The notes under the pieces: generated by a model | The model's input: the letters and a program-made list of their open reading frames with translations, nothing else | What the model was told of the DNA's origin: nothing | The model's database searches: none | Shown: in pieces, positions 26,440-34,708 of the stretch | How positions within the stretch are numbered: position 1 is the first letter of the stretch | Layout of the letters: every line of letters starts with the position of its first letter | Translations under genes and position numbers: made by a program | DNA from: Christensenellaceae bacterium | GTDB lineage: Bacteria > Bacillota > Clostridia > Christensenellales > Borkfalkiaceae | Length of the DNA: 42,741 bases | Assembly (NCBI GenBank): GCA_022768945.1 | Contig: JALEKY010000048.1 | Coordinates: 1-42,741, forward strand | Direction of reading: 5' to 3'

Positions 26440-27333
26440 ATGGGTACGTTTTATTTTAAAGCAAAAGACGGAAAGGAAATTTTCGTTCGCGAATGGTCGG
26501 ACGTAGAAAATCCGAAAGGAATTATTCAGATTTCGCACGGAATGGTCGAGCATTCGGGCAGATACGAAATTTTCGCAAACGAGATGAACAAGCGCGGATA
26601 TATAGTTTTTTCGGACGACCACCGCGCGCACGGCAAAACGGACGACGATACGCCGGGCTACAGCGAGGGGAATATTTTCGGAGGGACGCTGTCCGACCTC
26701 GGTGAACTTACCGATTTTTTTAAGGCGAAATACAATTTGCCGGTAGTCATTGTAGGGCACAGCTACGGTTCGTTTTTAACTCAGCGTTACATCGAAGAAT
26801 ACGGCGATAAAGTAAAGGGAGCCGTCATCGGCGGAAGCAATTACATGAAGAATGCCACCGTGCGCGGCGGCAGAATCCTCGCATCCCTCGCGTGCGACCT
26901 CGGCAATGCGAAAAAGCCGGCAAACGACCTGAAAAAACTCTCGTTCGACGCTTACGACAAGCAATGCGGCGGTTCGTTTATTTCGTCTATGCCGTCAGAA
27001 GTCGAAAGATACTTTGCGGACGAAAAATGTACTTTCGTGTGCAGTTACGCGTTCTATAAATGGTTCTTTAAAGGCATTTACGCGGCGTACGACAAGGGAA
27101 ACCTCGCTAAGCTGAAAAGGAACTTTCCCGTGCTTCTGATTGCCGGCGAAGACGATCCTGTGGGTGAAAAGGGGAAGGGCGTGAAGAAGCTTGCGGAAAT
27201 GTATAAAAACCTTTCGCTCGACGTAACCACGGTTCTGTACCCCGGCGTTCGCCACGAGTTTTTAAACGATACTTCCCGCGCGGCGGCGATAGAAGAAATA
27301 GCAAACTTTGCGGACAGGGTGATTAGTAAATAA
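26440..27333 (+). CDS. Alpha/beta hydrolase, monoacylglycerol lipase/lysophospholipase-like
   Basis: 297 residues. The nucleophile elbow is GHSYGS (Ser108), the oxyanion region ISHGMVEHSGRY is typical of monoglyceride lipases, the acid is in AGEDDPVG and the catalytic His is in GVRHEFLND. No signal peptide, so it acts inside the cell. AAAGGAG precedes the ATG. Same-strand placement after glpK suggests an operon in which glycerides are cleaved and the glycerol phosphorylated; that link is inference. Confidence 0.85.
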   Translation: MGTFYFKAKDGKEIFVREWSDVENPKGIIQISHGMVEHSGRYEIFANEMNKRGYIVFSDDHRAHGKTDDDTPGYSEGNIFGGTLSDLGELTDFFKAKYNLPVVIVGHSYGSFLTQRYIEEYGDKVKGAVIGGSNYMKNATVRGGRILASLACDLGNAKKPANDLKKLSFDAYDKQCGGSFISSMPSEVERYFADEKCTFVCSYAFYKWFFKGIYAAYDKGNLAKLKRNFPVLLIAGEDDPVGEKGKGVKKLAEMYKNLSLDVTTVLYPGVRHEFLNDTSRAAAIEEIANFADRVISK

Positions 27334-27356
27334 AGGAATAAAAGCGGTCCTTTTTT
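27332..27356 (+). terminator. Weak terminator after the hydrolase gene
   Basis: AAAGGA (27332-27337) overlaps the stop codon and pairs with TCCTTT (27348-27353) over a 10-base loop, followed by more T. The stem is only 6 bp. Confidence 0.45.
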
Positions 27357-27392
27357 GTTGAACCGAGATTGCGTTTTTTAAATAAAAAAGAA

Positions 27393-27598
27393 TAGGGATT
27401 CCATTCTTCATCACTAATTACCGAAAAGGCGGCTTTTCAGCGCGAAGCGTTTTTGCGGAAAAGAAATCGCCGCTTACCGGCATACGTTTTTGCAAGGCAA
27501 ACGACCGAAATTGTACTAAATGTACTAAAGGCTCGTTTAACACGGCAAAAACCGATTTATTGCCGCAAAAATAGTTAGTGATAAGGAATGGAATCCCT
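27393..27598. mobile_element. MITE-like element, 206 bp, with 24-bp terminal inverted repeats
   Basis: The left end (27393-27417, TAGGGATTCCATTCTTCATC...) and right end (27575-27598) are inverted copies matching at about 22 of 24 positions. The interior has no gene. It contains a GAAAAG/CTTTTC hairpin next to the left end and a direct pair of TGTACTAAA. The first 49 bases recur exactly at 42685-42733, and single ends occur at 16180 and 34617. Ends beginning TA suggest TA-type targeting, but no clear target duplication is visible on the right. Several copies in 43 kb imply recent multiplication by a transposase encoded elsewhere. Confidence 0.75.
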
Positions 27599-27622
27599 TT
27601 AAAAATACGCGTTTAACGTGTG

Positions 27623-27645
27623 AAAAACGGCACTTTTGCCGTTTT
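27623..27645 (-). terminator. Terminator of the MacB-like ABC transporter gene
   Basis: AAAACGGCA (27624-27632) and TGCCGTTTT (27637-27645) form a perfect 9-bp stem with a CTTT loop, symmetrical enough to work on both strands. It lies 44 bases past the transporter stop. Confidence 0.8.
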
Positions 27646-27688
27646 CTGCGGTATTGTTTTAAGAATCGAACGGCGTTTTCTCTTGCTT

Positions 27689-30382
27689 TTATTCCGTTCT
27701 CAAAGCGATTACGGGATCTTTTTTCGCCGCGATGCGAGAGGGGATAATTCCCGCGATTAGAGTAAGGCACACGCTTATAACCACGAGTATTATCGCGCCC
27801 CACCAGGGAACGACCGCTATGCCGTTAAGGCTTGCGAGCGTGGCGAGAATTATGTTAATGGGAACGTCGAGAATAACCGCGATAAGAACCCCGAATAATC
27901 CGGCAGCCAAACCTATAATAAGAGTTTCCGCATTGAACACTCTCGAAATATCCTTTTTGCTCGCGCCGATACTTCTTAAGATACCGATTTCCTTCGTTCT
28001 TTCGAATACTGAAATATAGGTTATTACGCCTATCATTATCGAAGAAACAACGAGGGATATCGCAACGAAGCCGATGAGAACGTAACTTATCGCGTTGATG
28101 ATTATGGTAACAGAGGACATCATTATGCCAACGTAGTCCGTATAGCTTATTGCGTCTTCTTCCCTGTTTTCGGCTCTGCACTTATCGTTGTAAGTTTTTA
28201 TATACTCGACGATTTTGTCCTTGCTTTCGAAATCGGTGGCGTAAATGCTTATGCTTGCGGGATCGTCTACGTTCGCGTATCCGAGTTCGCTCAGGTTGGT
28301 AGAGTAAGTGTAGTTAGACGTTTCTTCAAACTTCTTACCTTCGAAAACGTTCCAATCGGTGTTTGCAAGCTGATAGTTTACATACGAATTGTGAGCCATT
28401 TCGGTTATTATTTTTTCGGTGAGCTCGTGCGTATATCCGACTACGCCCGAAAGCGAAGTTGCCGTTGCGGACGGTTTCGGTTTGATTATTCCTACTACTT
28501 TCAGCTCTATGCCGTTGGTATCGTCGTTAACGAACGCTTCGAGTTCTTCGTTCGATTTTTTAGTAAGTTTCAAATCCTCACCGAGTTTGCCGGAATGACC
28601 TTCTTCCGCCTTGTATTTGTCCGCGCCGAGAATGAGTTTGAATTTAAGCTCAAGCATATCTTCGTAGCTTATCGGCGTGTTGTCCGAACTTTTGAAGTCG
28701 TCGAGGGATTTTCCGTCGTTAAAAGCGGCGATAAGCTTCTGAAGTTCTTTATTTGACTTTAAGCCGAACGAATACAGAATGAAATCGTCTATTTCGCCGT
28801 CGGAGTCGATAGATAAAACAACTTCGTCGTATTTCGTCGGCCACTTGCTGCCCGTGCCCACGAGGTCGTATTGTGATTCGAGAAGCTTCTGATTGTCTAT
28901 AAGCTCTTCCCAACCGTTAATGCTGAAGCCCATAGTGGAAGCCATGGAATTGTACATATCGGGGTTTACTCCGAACTCCGAACCGTAAGACAGATACTTG
29001 CCGAAAATTTTATTCATTAAATTGCTCGGGTTAACCTGCAACATTGCGTGGTCTTTATTGAGTTTTTCGTCGGCTTGTATGAAAATCTGCGGCGTTACGT
29101 CGTATGAAAGTTTTATAGCCGAAACGCTGTTTTTAAGCGCGCTCTTTTCTGACTCGACTTCCTTGTTCAGCTTGGTGTAAAACTCGTAAAGATTGTTCTG
29201 AGATTTCGTCTGGCTTACGTATTGCATAAGCTTGACGAGTATGTCGTTCGAGTAGATGTAGTTTTCGAGTTTCTCCTGCTCGTTCTTGTCGCCTGCGGAA
29301 CCGAGAATGGACGACATCATTGCGGAAGTGTTTACCGAGCTTCGTTCGATGGTGAGGGGATAGGTGGAAAGAGTGTCTTCCTGAACTCTGTTTATGTAAA
29401 GCTGAAAGCCGTTCGAAAGGGAAAGTATCAGCGCGATGCCGATGATGCCTATACTGCCCGCAAACGCAACCAAAATCGTGCGCGCCTTCTTCGTCATAAG
29501 ATTTTTAAGCGAAAGGAAGAACGCCGTCGAAAGACTCATGGATTTGTTTTTAGTCGATTTCTTGCGCGTTTTAGGGGCTTTTTTCCGTTTTAAGCCGTCT
29601 GCGTCCGAATCAATGGAACTTATTGCGGCTTCGTTTTTTTCGTTTTCGGGCGAGCCATTGGTCTTTGCCTTGCTCTTTTCGATAAGCTCGGCTAATTCTT
29701 CTTCGCTTACGGGCATCGTGTCCGAAACGATTTCGCCGTCTTTCATACGAATTATTCTCGTCGAATAGTCCTCTGCAAGCTGCGGGTTGTGCGTAACCAT
29801 AACCACCAGTTTGTCCTTGGCTATTTCTTTAAGAATATCCATAATCTGAATGCTCGTAGCCGTGTCGAGCGCGCCGGTCGGCTCGTCCGCAAGAATTATG
29901 TCCGGATTGTTTACGATGGCTCTTGCTATCGCAACCCTCTGCATCTGACCGCCGGAAAGCTGATTGGGCTTTTTGTTGACGTGATCCCCGAGCCCTACTT
30001 TTTGCAATGCAGCTATAGCTCGTTCTTTTCTCTCTTTCGGGGAAACGCCGGAAAGAGTTAACGCAAGCGCTACGTTTTCGAGAACCGTCTGATGCATTAT
30101 CAGATTGTACGTTTGAAAAATAAACCCTATGGTGTGATTCCTGTAGGTATCCCAGTCGGCGTCGGTGTATTCCTTTGTGGACTTGCCGTTTATGATAAGG
30201 TCGCCGGAAGTGTATCTGTCAAGCCCGCCGACGATGTTCAAAAGCGTGGTCTTGCCGCAACCTGACGCGCCGAGTACGGACACGAATTCGTTTTCTCTGA
30301 AATCCGTGGAAATACCTTTGAGCGCCCGAACTGTCGTGTTAGCCGTCACATAATCCTTTACTATATTTTTTAATGAAAGCAT
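27689..30382 (-). CDS. MacB-like ABC transporter, fused ATPase and FtsX-type permease
   Basis: 897 residues. The ATPase domain (1-230) has Walker A GASGCGKTT, signature NQLSGGQMQR and Walker B IILADEPTGALD. A charged Lys/Ser linker (about 230-285) leads to a first membrane helix (about 295-320), a large extracytoplasmic domain (about 320-750) and three C-terminal helices of FtsX type. Such mechanotransmission transporters export peptides, shed lipoproteins or sense cell-wall-active compounds. No periplasmic partner or second subunit is adjacent, as is usual for Gram-positive fused forms. Its promoter has a -10 box but four 11-bp-spaced repeats instead of a -35 box, indicating control by an activator. 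Confidence 0.9.
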   Translation of the reverse strand: MLSLKNIVKDYVTANTTVRALKGISTDFRENEFVSVLGASGCGKTTLLNIVGGLDRYTSGDLIINGKSTKEYTDADWDTYRNHTIGFIFQTYNLIMHQTVLENVALALTLSGVSPKERKERAIAALQKVGLGDHVNKKPNQLSGGQMQRVAIARAIVNNPDIILADEPTGALDTATSIQIMDILKEIAKDKLVVMVTHNPQLAEDYSTRIIRMKDGEIVSDTMPVSEEELAELIEKSKAKTNGSPENEKNEAAISSIDSDADGLKRKKAPKTRKKSTKNKSMSLSTAFFLSLKNLMTKKARTILVAFAGSIGIIGIALILSLSNGFQLYINRVQEDTLSTYPLTIERSSVNTSAMMSSILGSAGDKNEQEKLENYIYSNDILVKLMQYVSQTKSQNNLYEFYTKLNKEVESEKSALKNSVSAIKLSYDVTPQIFIQADEKLNKDHAMLQVNPSNLMNKIFGKYLSYGSEFGVNPDMYNSMASTMGFSINGWEELIDNQKLLESQYDLVGTGSKWPTKYDEVVLSIDSDGEIDDFILYSFGLKSNKELQKLIAAFNDGKSLDDFKSSDNTPISYEDMLELKFKLILGADKYKAEEGHSGKLGEDLKLTKKSNEELEAFVNDDTNGIELKVVGIIKPKPSATATSLSGVVGYTHELTEKIITEMAHNSYVNYQLANTDWNVFEGKKFEETSNYTYSTNLSELGYANVDDPASISIYATDFESKDKIVEYIKTYNDKCRAENREEDAISYTDYVGIMMSSVTIIINAISYVLIGFVAISLVVSSIMIGVITYISVFERTKEIGILRSIGASKKDISRVFNAETLIIGLAAGLFGVLIAVILDVPINIILATLASLNGIAVVPWWGAIILVVISVCLTLIAGIIPSRIAAKKDPVIALRTE

Positions 30383-30431
30383 ATTTCTCTCCGATTCCCT
30401 GTAAAGCGTTCTTTGTATAATTTTAACACAA

Positions 30432-30476
30432 ATTATATTAAAAGACTATTAAAATAGACTTAAAATACTCTTAAAA
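30432..30476 (-). promoter_or_regulatory. Activator-type promoter with four TTAAAA repeats at exact 11-bp spacing
   Basis: TTAAAA occurs at 30438, 30449, 30460 and 30471, each separated by five bases. The block directly abuts a minus-strand TATAAT (30432-30437), and the place where a -35 hexamer belongs has none. Four direct repeats with one-helical-turn period upstream of a -10 box are the known layout of OmpR/PhoP-family response regulator sites. Transcription would start about 43 bases before the transporter ATG, which has GGAGAG as ribosome site. Confidence 0.75.
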
Positions 30477-30626
30477 ACGATTTTTTATTATTTATTTTGT
30501 CATACTGCATTATACGAAATCGATAAAACATGACGAGAATCGACTAAATCGAATAAAAACGTATCGAAAAGAATATTTATAATATATCCGATTTATATAT
30601 ATCCGATAACCGTGGAGGCGAATAGA

Positions 30627-31595
30627 ATGCTTTTAAAAAAGAAAACAATATTGTTCTGCGAGGAGAAGAGATTTTCGCCCGCGGCTTGCGTTATCGAAGT
30701 CGATTCTTTCGGGGCGAATATAACCGTTACGCCATCCGCCGAGAAAGTTTTTTTGTATTGCGACTGCGGTTTTTCCGAAGCCGAAAAAAGAAACGGCTCG
30801 TTTTACGCGAACGGATATAAAGATAAGTCGATTGTCGCCGCGTTGATAAACGGAAAAATTTACGCGGAAAAATCGGATTTTAATCTTTCGGACAAATGCC
30901 GGAAGGTTTTGAACGGCGGAGCAAGCGACAGAGAAACCGATAATTCCGAATTTTGCAAGGCTGCGGATGAAGTCAAAATTCCGTACGACGACGAGGCTAT
31001 TTCCACCGTGAATTACTACCCCGAAAAATACTCGAAAAAAGCGGGTATCGTTAGGGAAACGTGCGAAAAGCGGGACTTTTTAAAAAGCGAAGAAAAAAGC
31101 CGCGGTCAATATTGCACATTTTATCCACAAATAAACCATGGGGAGATTTTAAATGAAGGAGATTGTGATGAGAAGAATGAGCGTGCTCAATCAAAAGAGA
31201 GCGCAAATGCAACGCAGAAAGGAAATAAAGATGATGCTTGCGAGGAGAAAAACGGCGCAAGCGATTTTGGCGGAGAAAGAGGAGGAGAAAACCGTCTGTA
31301 CGCGTTAAAAGAAAAAACGGAGGCTGTTCTTAAAGAGTTCCCTCGGGAGCGCGCGCTCGAAAGAGTGACGAGCGGTTGCCGTTTCGCAAGGATAACCTAT
31401 GCGGACGACAAACGGTACGTGGTCGGTATGTCGGAGGACGGCGGAAAACCCGAGTATCTCTTTTTCGGCGTGCCATGCAAAAAGGGCGACAAGCAGCCGA
31501 CCGAATTTGCAAGTAAAGCGTATTTTGTTCCCGTCGGCGGCGAAGACGGGTATTTTTTGCTGTGTCAGGATTTTTACTCGGGCGAAATTTTGTGA
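30627..31595 (+). CDS. Conserved hypothetical protein with a C-terminal YVVG...YGVP domain
   Basis: 322 residues from the ATG at 30627, which has GGAGG 8 bases upstream (the GTG at 30612 is not preferred). The N-terminal part (1-85) has strands with two cysteines (FLYCDCGFSE). The middle (about 90-215) is charged, low-complexity and likely unfolded. The C-terminal domain (about 220-322) has VLKEFPRERALE, RYVVGMSED, YLFFGVPC, YFVPVGGEDGYFLLCQD and SGEIL, a pattern I recognise from uncharacterised Clostridia proteins in which it reads YVVG...YGVPG...YW-x-x-YQD-x-x-G. No function is known. It is monocistronic, divergent from the ABC transporter. Confidence 0.65.
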   Translation: MLLKKKTILFCEEKRFSPAACVIEVDSFGANITVTPSAEKVFLYCDCGFSEAEKRNGSFYANGYKDKSIVAALINGKIYAEKSDFNLSDKCRKVLNGGASDRETDNSEFCKAADEVKIPYDDEAISTVNYYPEKYSKKAGIVRETCEKRDFLKSEEKSRGQYCTFYPQINHGEILNEGDCDEKNERAQSKESANATQKGNKDDACEEKNGASDFGGERGGENRLYALKEKTEAVLKEFPRERALERVTSGCRFARITYADDKRYVVGMSEDGGKPEYLFFGVPCKKGDKQPTEFASKAYFVPVGGEDGYFLLCQDFYSGEIL

Positions 31596-31642
31596 TTTGT
31601 CGCCGTTTCATTTTTAAACGGGAAAAGCCGAAAGAAAAACAA

Positions 31643-31672
31643 TAAAAAAGGACGGGCAATTCGCTCGTCCTT
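31643..31672 (-). terminator. Terminator of the M42 peptidase gene
   Basis: AAGGACGGGC (31648-31657) pairs with GCTCGTCCTT (31663-31672), 10 bp with one wobble. Five more A on the plus strand give the minus transcript its T run. It can also stop the converging forward gene. Confidence 0.85.
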
Positions 31673-31721
31673 AAACTTTTGCAGTTGAAAAAATTTTTGT
31701 TCGTTTGTCGGCTGCCGTCAA

Positions 31722-32765
31722 TTATAAACCGAGATACAATCCGATAAGGGAAATGGTGTTTTTAATTCCGTCGAAGTGCGTTCTTTCCATTCCGTGCGAA
31801 GCGTGAACGCCCGTGCCGATGAGCGCTCCGGGAACGTCGTATCCGGCAGTCCACATAGCGCCGACGTCGCTTCCGTAAAACGGGTAAATATCAACCGCGT
31901 ACGAAAGGTTGTTTTGCTTCGCTTTTTCGATAAGAGAAGAGGTCAGCGTATAGTCGTAGGGACCGTGGCTGTCTTTAGCGCAAACGGAAACGTCGTATTC
32001 CGTGCAGTTGAGGTCGGTACCCACGCAGCCCATATCCACGGCGAGCATCGTGTATAACCCGTCGGGAACGTAAGCCGCGCCGTGTCCTACTTCCTCGTAC
32101 ATCGTTATAAGCATTTTTACGTCGTATTCGGGGGTGAGGCGTTCTTCTTTCATTATCTTCAAAAGAGTAATAAAGCAAGCGACGGAAGCCTTATCGTCTA
32201 TAAATCTCGATTTCAGAAACCCGCTTTCGGTAACGGTAGTTTTCGGATCGATGCAAATGTAATCGCCGCTTTCTATGCCGAGCGCGCGCACGTCCTTTGC
32301 GGATTTTACGACCTCGTCGAGTCTTACGTACATATTTCCGTCGTCACGCGGGCGGGTTGCCGCGTCCGGGTAGACGTGAGAAGACGGGCTTTTCGAAAGG
32401 AACGTACCCGTGTATCTTTTTCCGCCTCTTGTGATTATAGTGCAGTACTCGCCGTCGAGCGTTGGCAGCTGAGGTCCGCCTACTTTGGAAAACGTTATTT
32501 CGCCGTTTGAAGAAATTCCGCGTATCATCGCGCCGAGCGTATCGCAATGAGCCGAAAGCCCGAGCGTGCGCGAGTGATCTTTCCCTTTAACGGAGAGAAT
32601 CGCACAACCTTTTCTCGTCATCGAAAAATCCGCGCCGAGAGCTTCCGCATAGTCTTTTACCACTTGCATTACTTCCTTGTAATAGCCGCTCGGACTCGGC
32701 GTCAAAAGAAGTTTTTTCGCCGTTTCGAAGTAAAAATCTTTATATTTTTCGGGATTGAAATTCAT
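31722..32765 (-). CDS. M42-family metallo-aminopeptidase
   Basis: 347 residues. The co-catalytic metal and active-site residues are in place: LSAHCDTLG, SRFIDDKASV, MYEEVGHG, LAVDMGCVG and ASHGMERTH. M42 enzymes (glutamyl aminopeptidase, deblocking aminopeptidase, TET type) form large cytoplasmic assemblies that trim peptides. AAGGACG precedes the ATG, and a TTGACT-18-TAAAAT promoter lies at 32795-32824. Single-gene transcript, divergent from the glycosylase gene. Confidence 0.92.
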   Translation of the reverse strand: MNFNPEKYKDFYFETAKKLLLTPSPSGYYKEVMQVVKDYAEALGADFSMTRKGCAILSVKGKDHSRTLGLSAHCDTLGAMIRGISSNGEITFSKVGGPQLPTLDGEYCTIITRGGKRYTGTFLSKSPSSHVYPDAATRPRDDGNMYVRLDEVVKSAKDVRALGIESGDYICIDPKTTVTESGFLKSRFIDDKASVACFITLLKIMKEERLTPEYDVKMLITMYEEVGHGAAYVPDGLYTMLAVDMGCVGTDLNCTEYDVSVCAKDSHGPYDYTLTSSLIEKAKQNNLSYAVDIYPFYGSDVGAMWTAGYDVPGALIGTGVHASHGMERTHFDGIKNTISLIGLYLGL

Positions 32766-32794
32766 TTTTTTATCGTCCTTCGTTTTTTAAATAC

Positions 32795-32824
32795 ATTTTA
32801 CAACTTTTCGGGTTTGAAAGTCAA
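32795..32824 (-). promoter_or_regulatory. Promoter of the M42 peptidase gene
   Basis: TTGACT (32819-32824), 18 bases, TAAAAT preceded by TG (32795-32800) on the minus strand. Confidence 0.75.
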
Positions 32825-32866
32825 TCGCTTTATAATAAATAATAAACGGTTCGTAAACCGAAAAGA

Positions 32867-32895
32867 TTGACTTTAGATACTTTTTTCGTTATAAT
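32867..32895 (+). promoter_or_regulatory. Promoter of ogg, implying a leaderless transcript
   Basis: TTGACT (32867-32872), 17 bases, TATAAT (32890-32895). The ATG at 32902 begins 6 bases after the -10 box, where transcription itself should start. Confidence 0.85.
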
Positions 32896-32901
32896 TTACT
32901 T

Positions 32902-33741
32902 ATGCGAAAGATTACTGTGCCGAGCGAATTCTTCAGCGCGAAAGACACGCTCGAATGCGGGCAGATTTTCAGGTATATCCCCTATAACGAAGCTTATCTG
33001 GTGTTTTCCGCCGATAAAGCGTGCTTAATTAAAACCGCCGGGGATAAGACCGAAATTACTACGGACGACTCGGCTTACTTCGAAAATTATTTCGACCTTA
33101 CAAGAGAGCTTGACAAGGTTTATCTTAAAGCGCGTTCGTTCGGGAACGAGTTTCTTTCCGTCGCCGCGGAATGCGGAAAAGGCGTGAGGTTGCTCAGACA
33201 GAACACGTTCGAAACGCTGTTTTCGTTTATAATCTCTCAAAACAACAATATTCCGAGAATAAAACGGATTATAGAAAGTCTTTGCGACGAGCTCGGAGAA
33301 AAAAGAGAGTTCGACGGAACGGAATACCGCGCGTTTCCGTCCTTAGACGCGCTTCTTAAAAAAGACGAAGCTTTCTACAAAAGCAAGGGGCTCGGATACC
33401 GCGCCGAATACATAACGAGCGTTGCCCGGGCTATAGCGGACGGCGCGTTTTCGATTGAAAAAGCAGAAAAACTTCCGACGGCGGAATTAAAAAAGAGTCT
33501 TTTAACTCTCAAAGGCGTGGGGCCGAAGGTTGCCGATTGCGTCAGCCTGTTCGGTTTTTATCGTTACGACAGCTTTCCCGTGGACGTTTGGATGGATAAA
33601 ATTTACCGCGAAAACTTCGGCGGTACTCTTACGGACAGAAACGAAATATCTAAGTATTTCGTAAGTTTGTTCGGTGAGAACTCGGGTTATTTTCAGCAGT
33701 ATATGTTTCACTATAAAAGAAATCTGGAAGACAAGAAATAA
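32902..33741 (+). CDS. ogg: 8-oxoguanine DNA glycosylase/AP lyase (OGG1 type)
   Basis: 279 residues. An OGG N-terminal domain (CGQIFRY near 19) precedes the HhH-GPD domain. FSFIISQNNNIPRIKRII is the family DNA-contact helix. LKGVGPKVADC carries the catalytic lysine (K209), and FPVDVW the catalytic aspartate (D228), matching K249 and D268 of human OGG1. It excises 8-oxoguanine opposite cytosine. There is no ribosome site, and the promoter places the transcript start at the ATG. The ribokinase gene follows after 12 bases. Confidence 0.9.
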   Translation: MRKITVPSEFFSAKDTLECGQIFRYIPYNEAYLVFSADKACLIKTAGDKTEITTDDSAYFENYFDLTRELDKVYLKARSFGNEFLSVAAECGKGVRLLRQNTFETLFSFIISQNNNIPRIKRIIESLCDELGEKREFDGTEYRAFPSLDALLKKDEAFYKSKGLGYRAEYITSVARAIADGAFSIEKAEKLPTAELKKSLLTLKGVGPKVADCVSLFGFYRYDSFPVDVWMDKIYRENFGGTLTDRNEISKYFVSLFGENSGYFQQYMFHYKRNLEDKK

Positions 33742-33753
33742 AAGGAGAATAAT

Positions 33754-34620
33754 ATGATTTACATTACGGGCAGTCTTAATATGGACTTATGCATCGAAAC
33801 GCCGTATATGCCTAAAGAGGGCGAAACCATTACGGGCAAAAACTTTATTTCCAACGGCGGAGGAAAGGGCGCGAATCAGGCTACGGCGGCGGCAGTTCTC
33901 GGCGGAAACGTAAAGATGTGCGGCGTTGTAGGCAACGATTCTTTCGGTGAGATTTTGGTCGATAACCTTAGAAAAGCGGGGGTAACGACCGATTGCATAA
34001 GAAAGCAGAAGGGTGTTTCCACCGGAATAGCGGTCATCGTTTTAACGGGCGGCAACAACAGAATTATTCTCGATAAAGGGGCGAACGCCACGCTTACCGA
34101 AAAAGACATAGACGAATTTTTAAAGGACGCGAAAGAGGGCGACGTATATCTTACCCAGCTTGAAAATCCCATTTCCGTTATAGGTTACGGGCTTAAAAAA
34201 GCAAAGGAAGCGGGGATGTTTACGATACTTAATCCCGCGCCCGCAAACAAGGAAATTTCGGAATATTTCGAGTACGTGGATCTGATTACTCCCAACGAAA
34301 CAGAGCTTGAAATTTTCGGAGGGAAGGAAAAACTTTTCGACGCCGGAATAAAGAAAATAGTCACTACGCTCGGCTCTAAGGGCTACGAAATAGCGGACGC
34401 TTCTTCTTCCGAAATTTATCCCTGCATAAAGGTTAAAGCCGTAGACACCACGGCTGCGGGCGACACGCTTTGCGGCGGTCTCGTAGTGGGGCTTTCCGAG
34501 GGAAAAACTCTCGAGGAAGCTTGCGCGTTCGGCAGCAAAGCGGCTTCGATAGCCTGCACGAGGAGAGGCGCGCAGCAGTCCATTCCCTCAAGGGAAGAAG
34601 TCGAAAATTTTAAAGGTTAG
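33754..34620 (+). CDS. rbsK: Ribokinase (PfkB family)
   Basis: 288 residues. PfkB signature 1 GGGKGANQATAAAVLGG (about 36) and signature 2 region VDTTAAGDTLCGGLV with the catalytic Asp (about 235) are intact; GSLNMDL at the start contacts the sugar. It phosphorylates ribose, or a similar sugar, at the 5-hydroxyl. AAAGGAG precedes the ATG, and the gene is co-transcribed with ogg. Its last codon lies inside a copy of the dispersed repeat (34617-34641), so the insertion supplied the stop codon. No ribose transporter is near. Confidence 0.88.
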   Translation: MIYITGSLNMDLCIETPYMPKEGETITGKNFISNGGGKGANQATAAAVLGGNVKMCGVVGNDSFGEILVDNLRKAGVTTDCIRKQKGVSTGIAVIVLTGGNNRIILDKGANATLTEKDIDEFLKDAKEGDVYLTQLENPISVIGYGLKKAKEAGMFTILNPAPANKEISEYFEYVDLITPNETELEIFGGKEKLFDAGIKKIVTTLGSKGYEIADASSSEIYPCIKVKAVDTTAAGDTLCGGLVVGLSEGKTLEEACAFGSKAASIACTRRGAQQSIPSREEVENFKG

Positions 34621-34641
34621 GGATAAGGCATGGAATCCCTA
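34617..34641 (-). repeat. Dispersed 25-bp repeat overlapping the rbsK stop codon
   Basis: Inverse orientation copy of the MITE-like end (reads TTAGGGATAAGGCATGG then AATCCCTA on the plus strand), differing from the 27575 copy at about three positions. It contains the TAG that ends rbsK. No matching left end is nearby. Confidence 0.7.
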
Positions 34642-34649
34642 AGTTAAAT

Positions 34650-34669
34650 GCCGTTGCCGCGGCGACGGC
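34650..34669 (+). terminator. Terminator of the ogg-rbsK transcript
   Basis: GCCGTTGC and GCGACGGC arms (34650-34669) form an 8-bp GC-rich stem with one wobble and a CGCG loop, followed by TTGTATTTATATTTAT. Confidence 0.65.
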
Positions 34670-34708
34670 TTGTATTTATATTTATAGGAACCGAGGAGAA
34701 AAAAATTT

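Noticed and set aside
27393-27598. The inverted-repeat element as a CRISPR or small RNA locus
   Set aside because: Only two inverted ends, no spaced direct repeats, and no internal promoter; other dispersed copies favour a MITE-like element.
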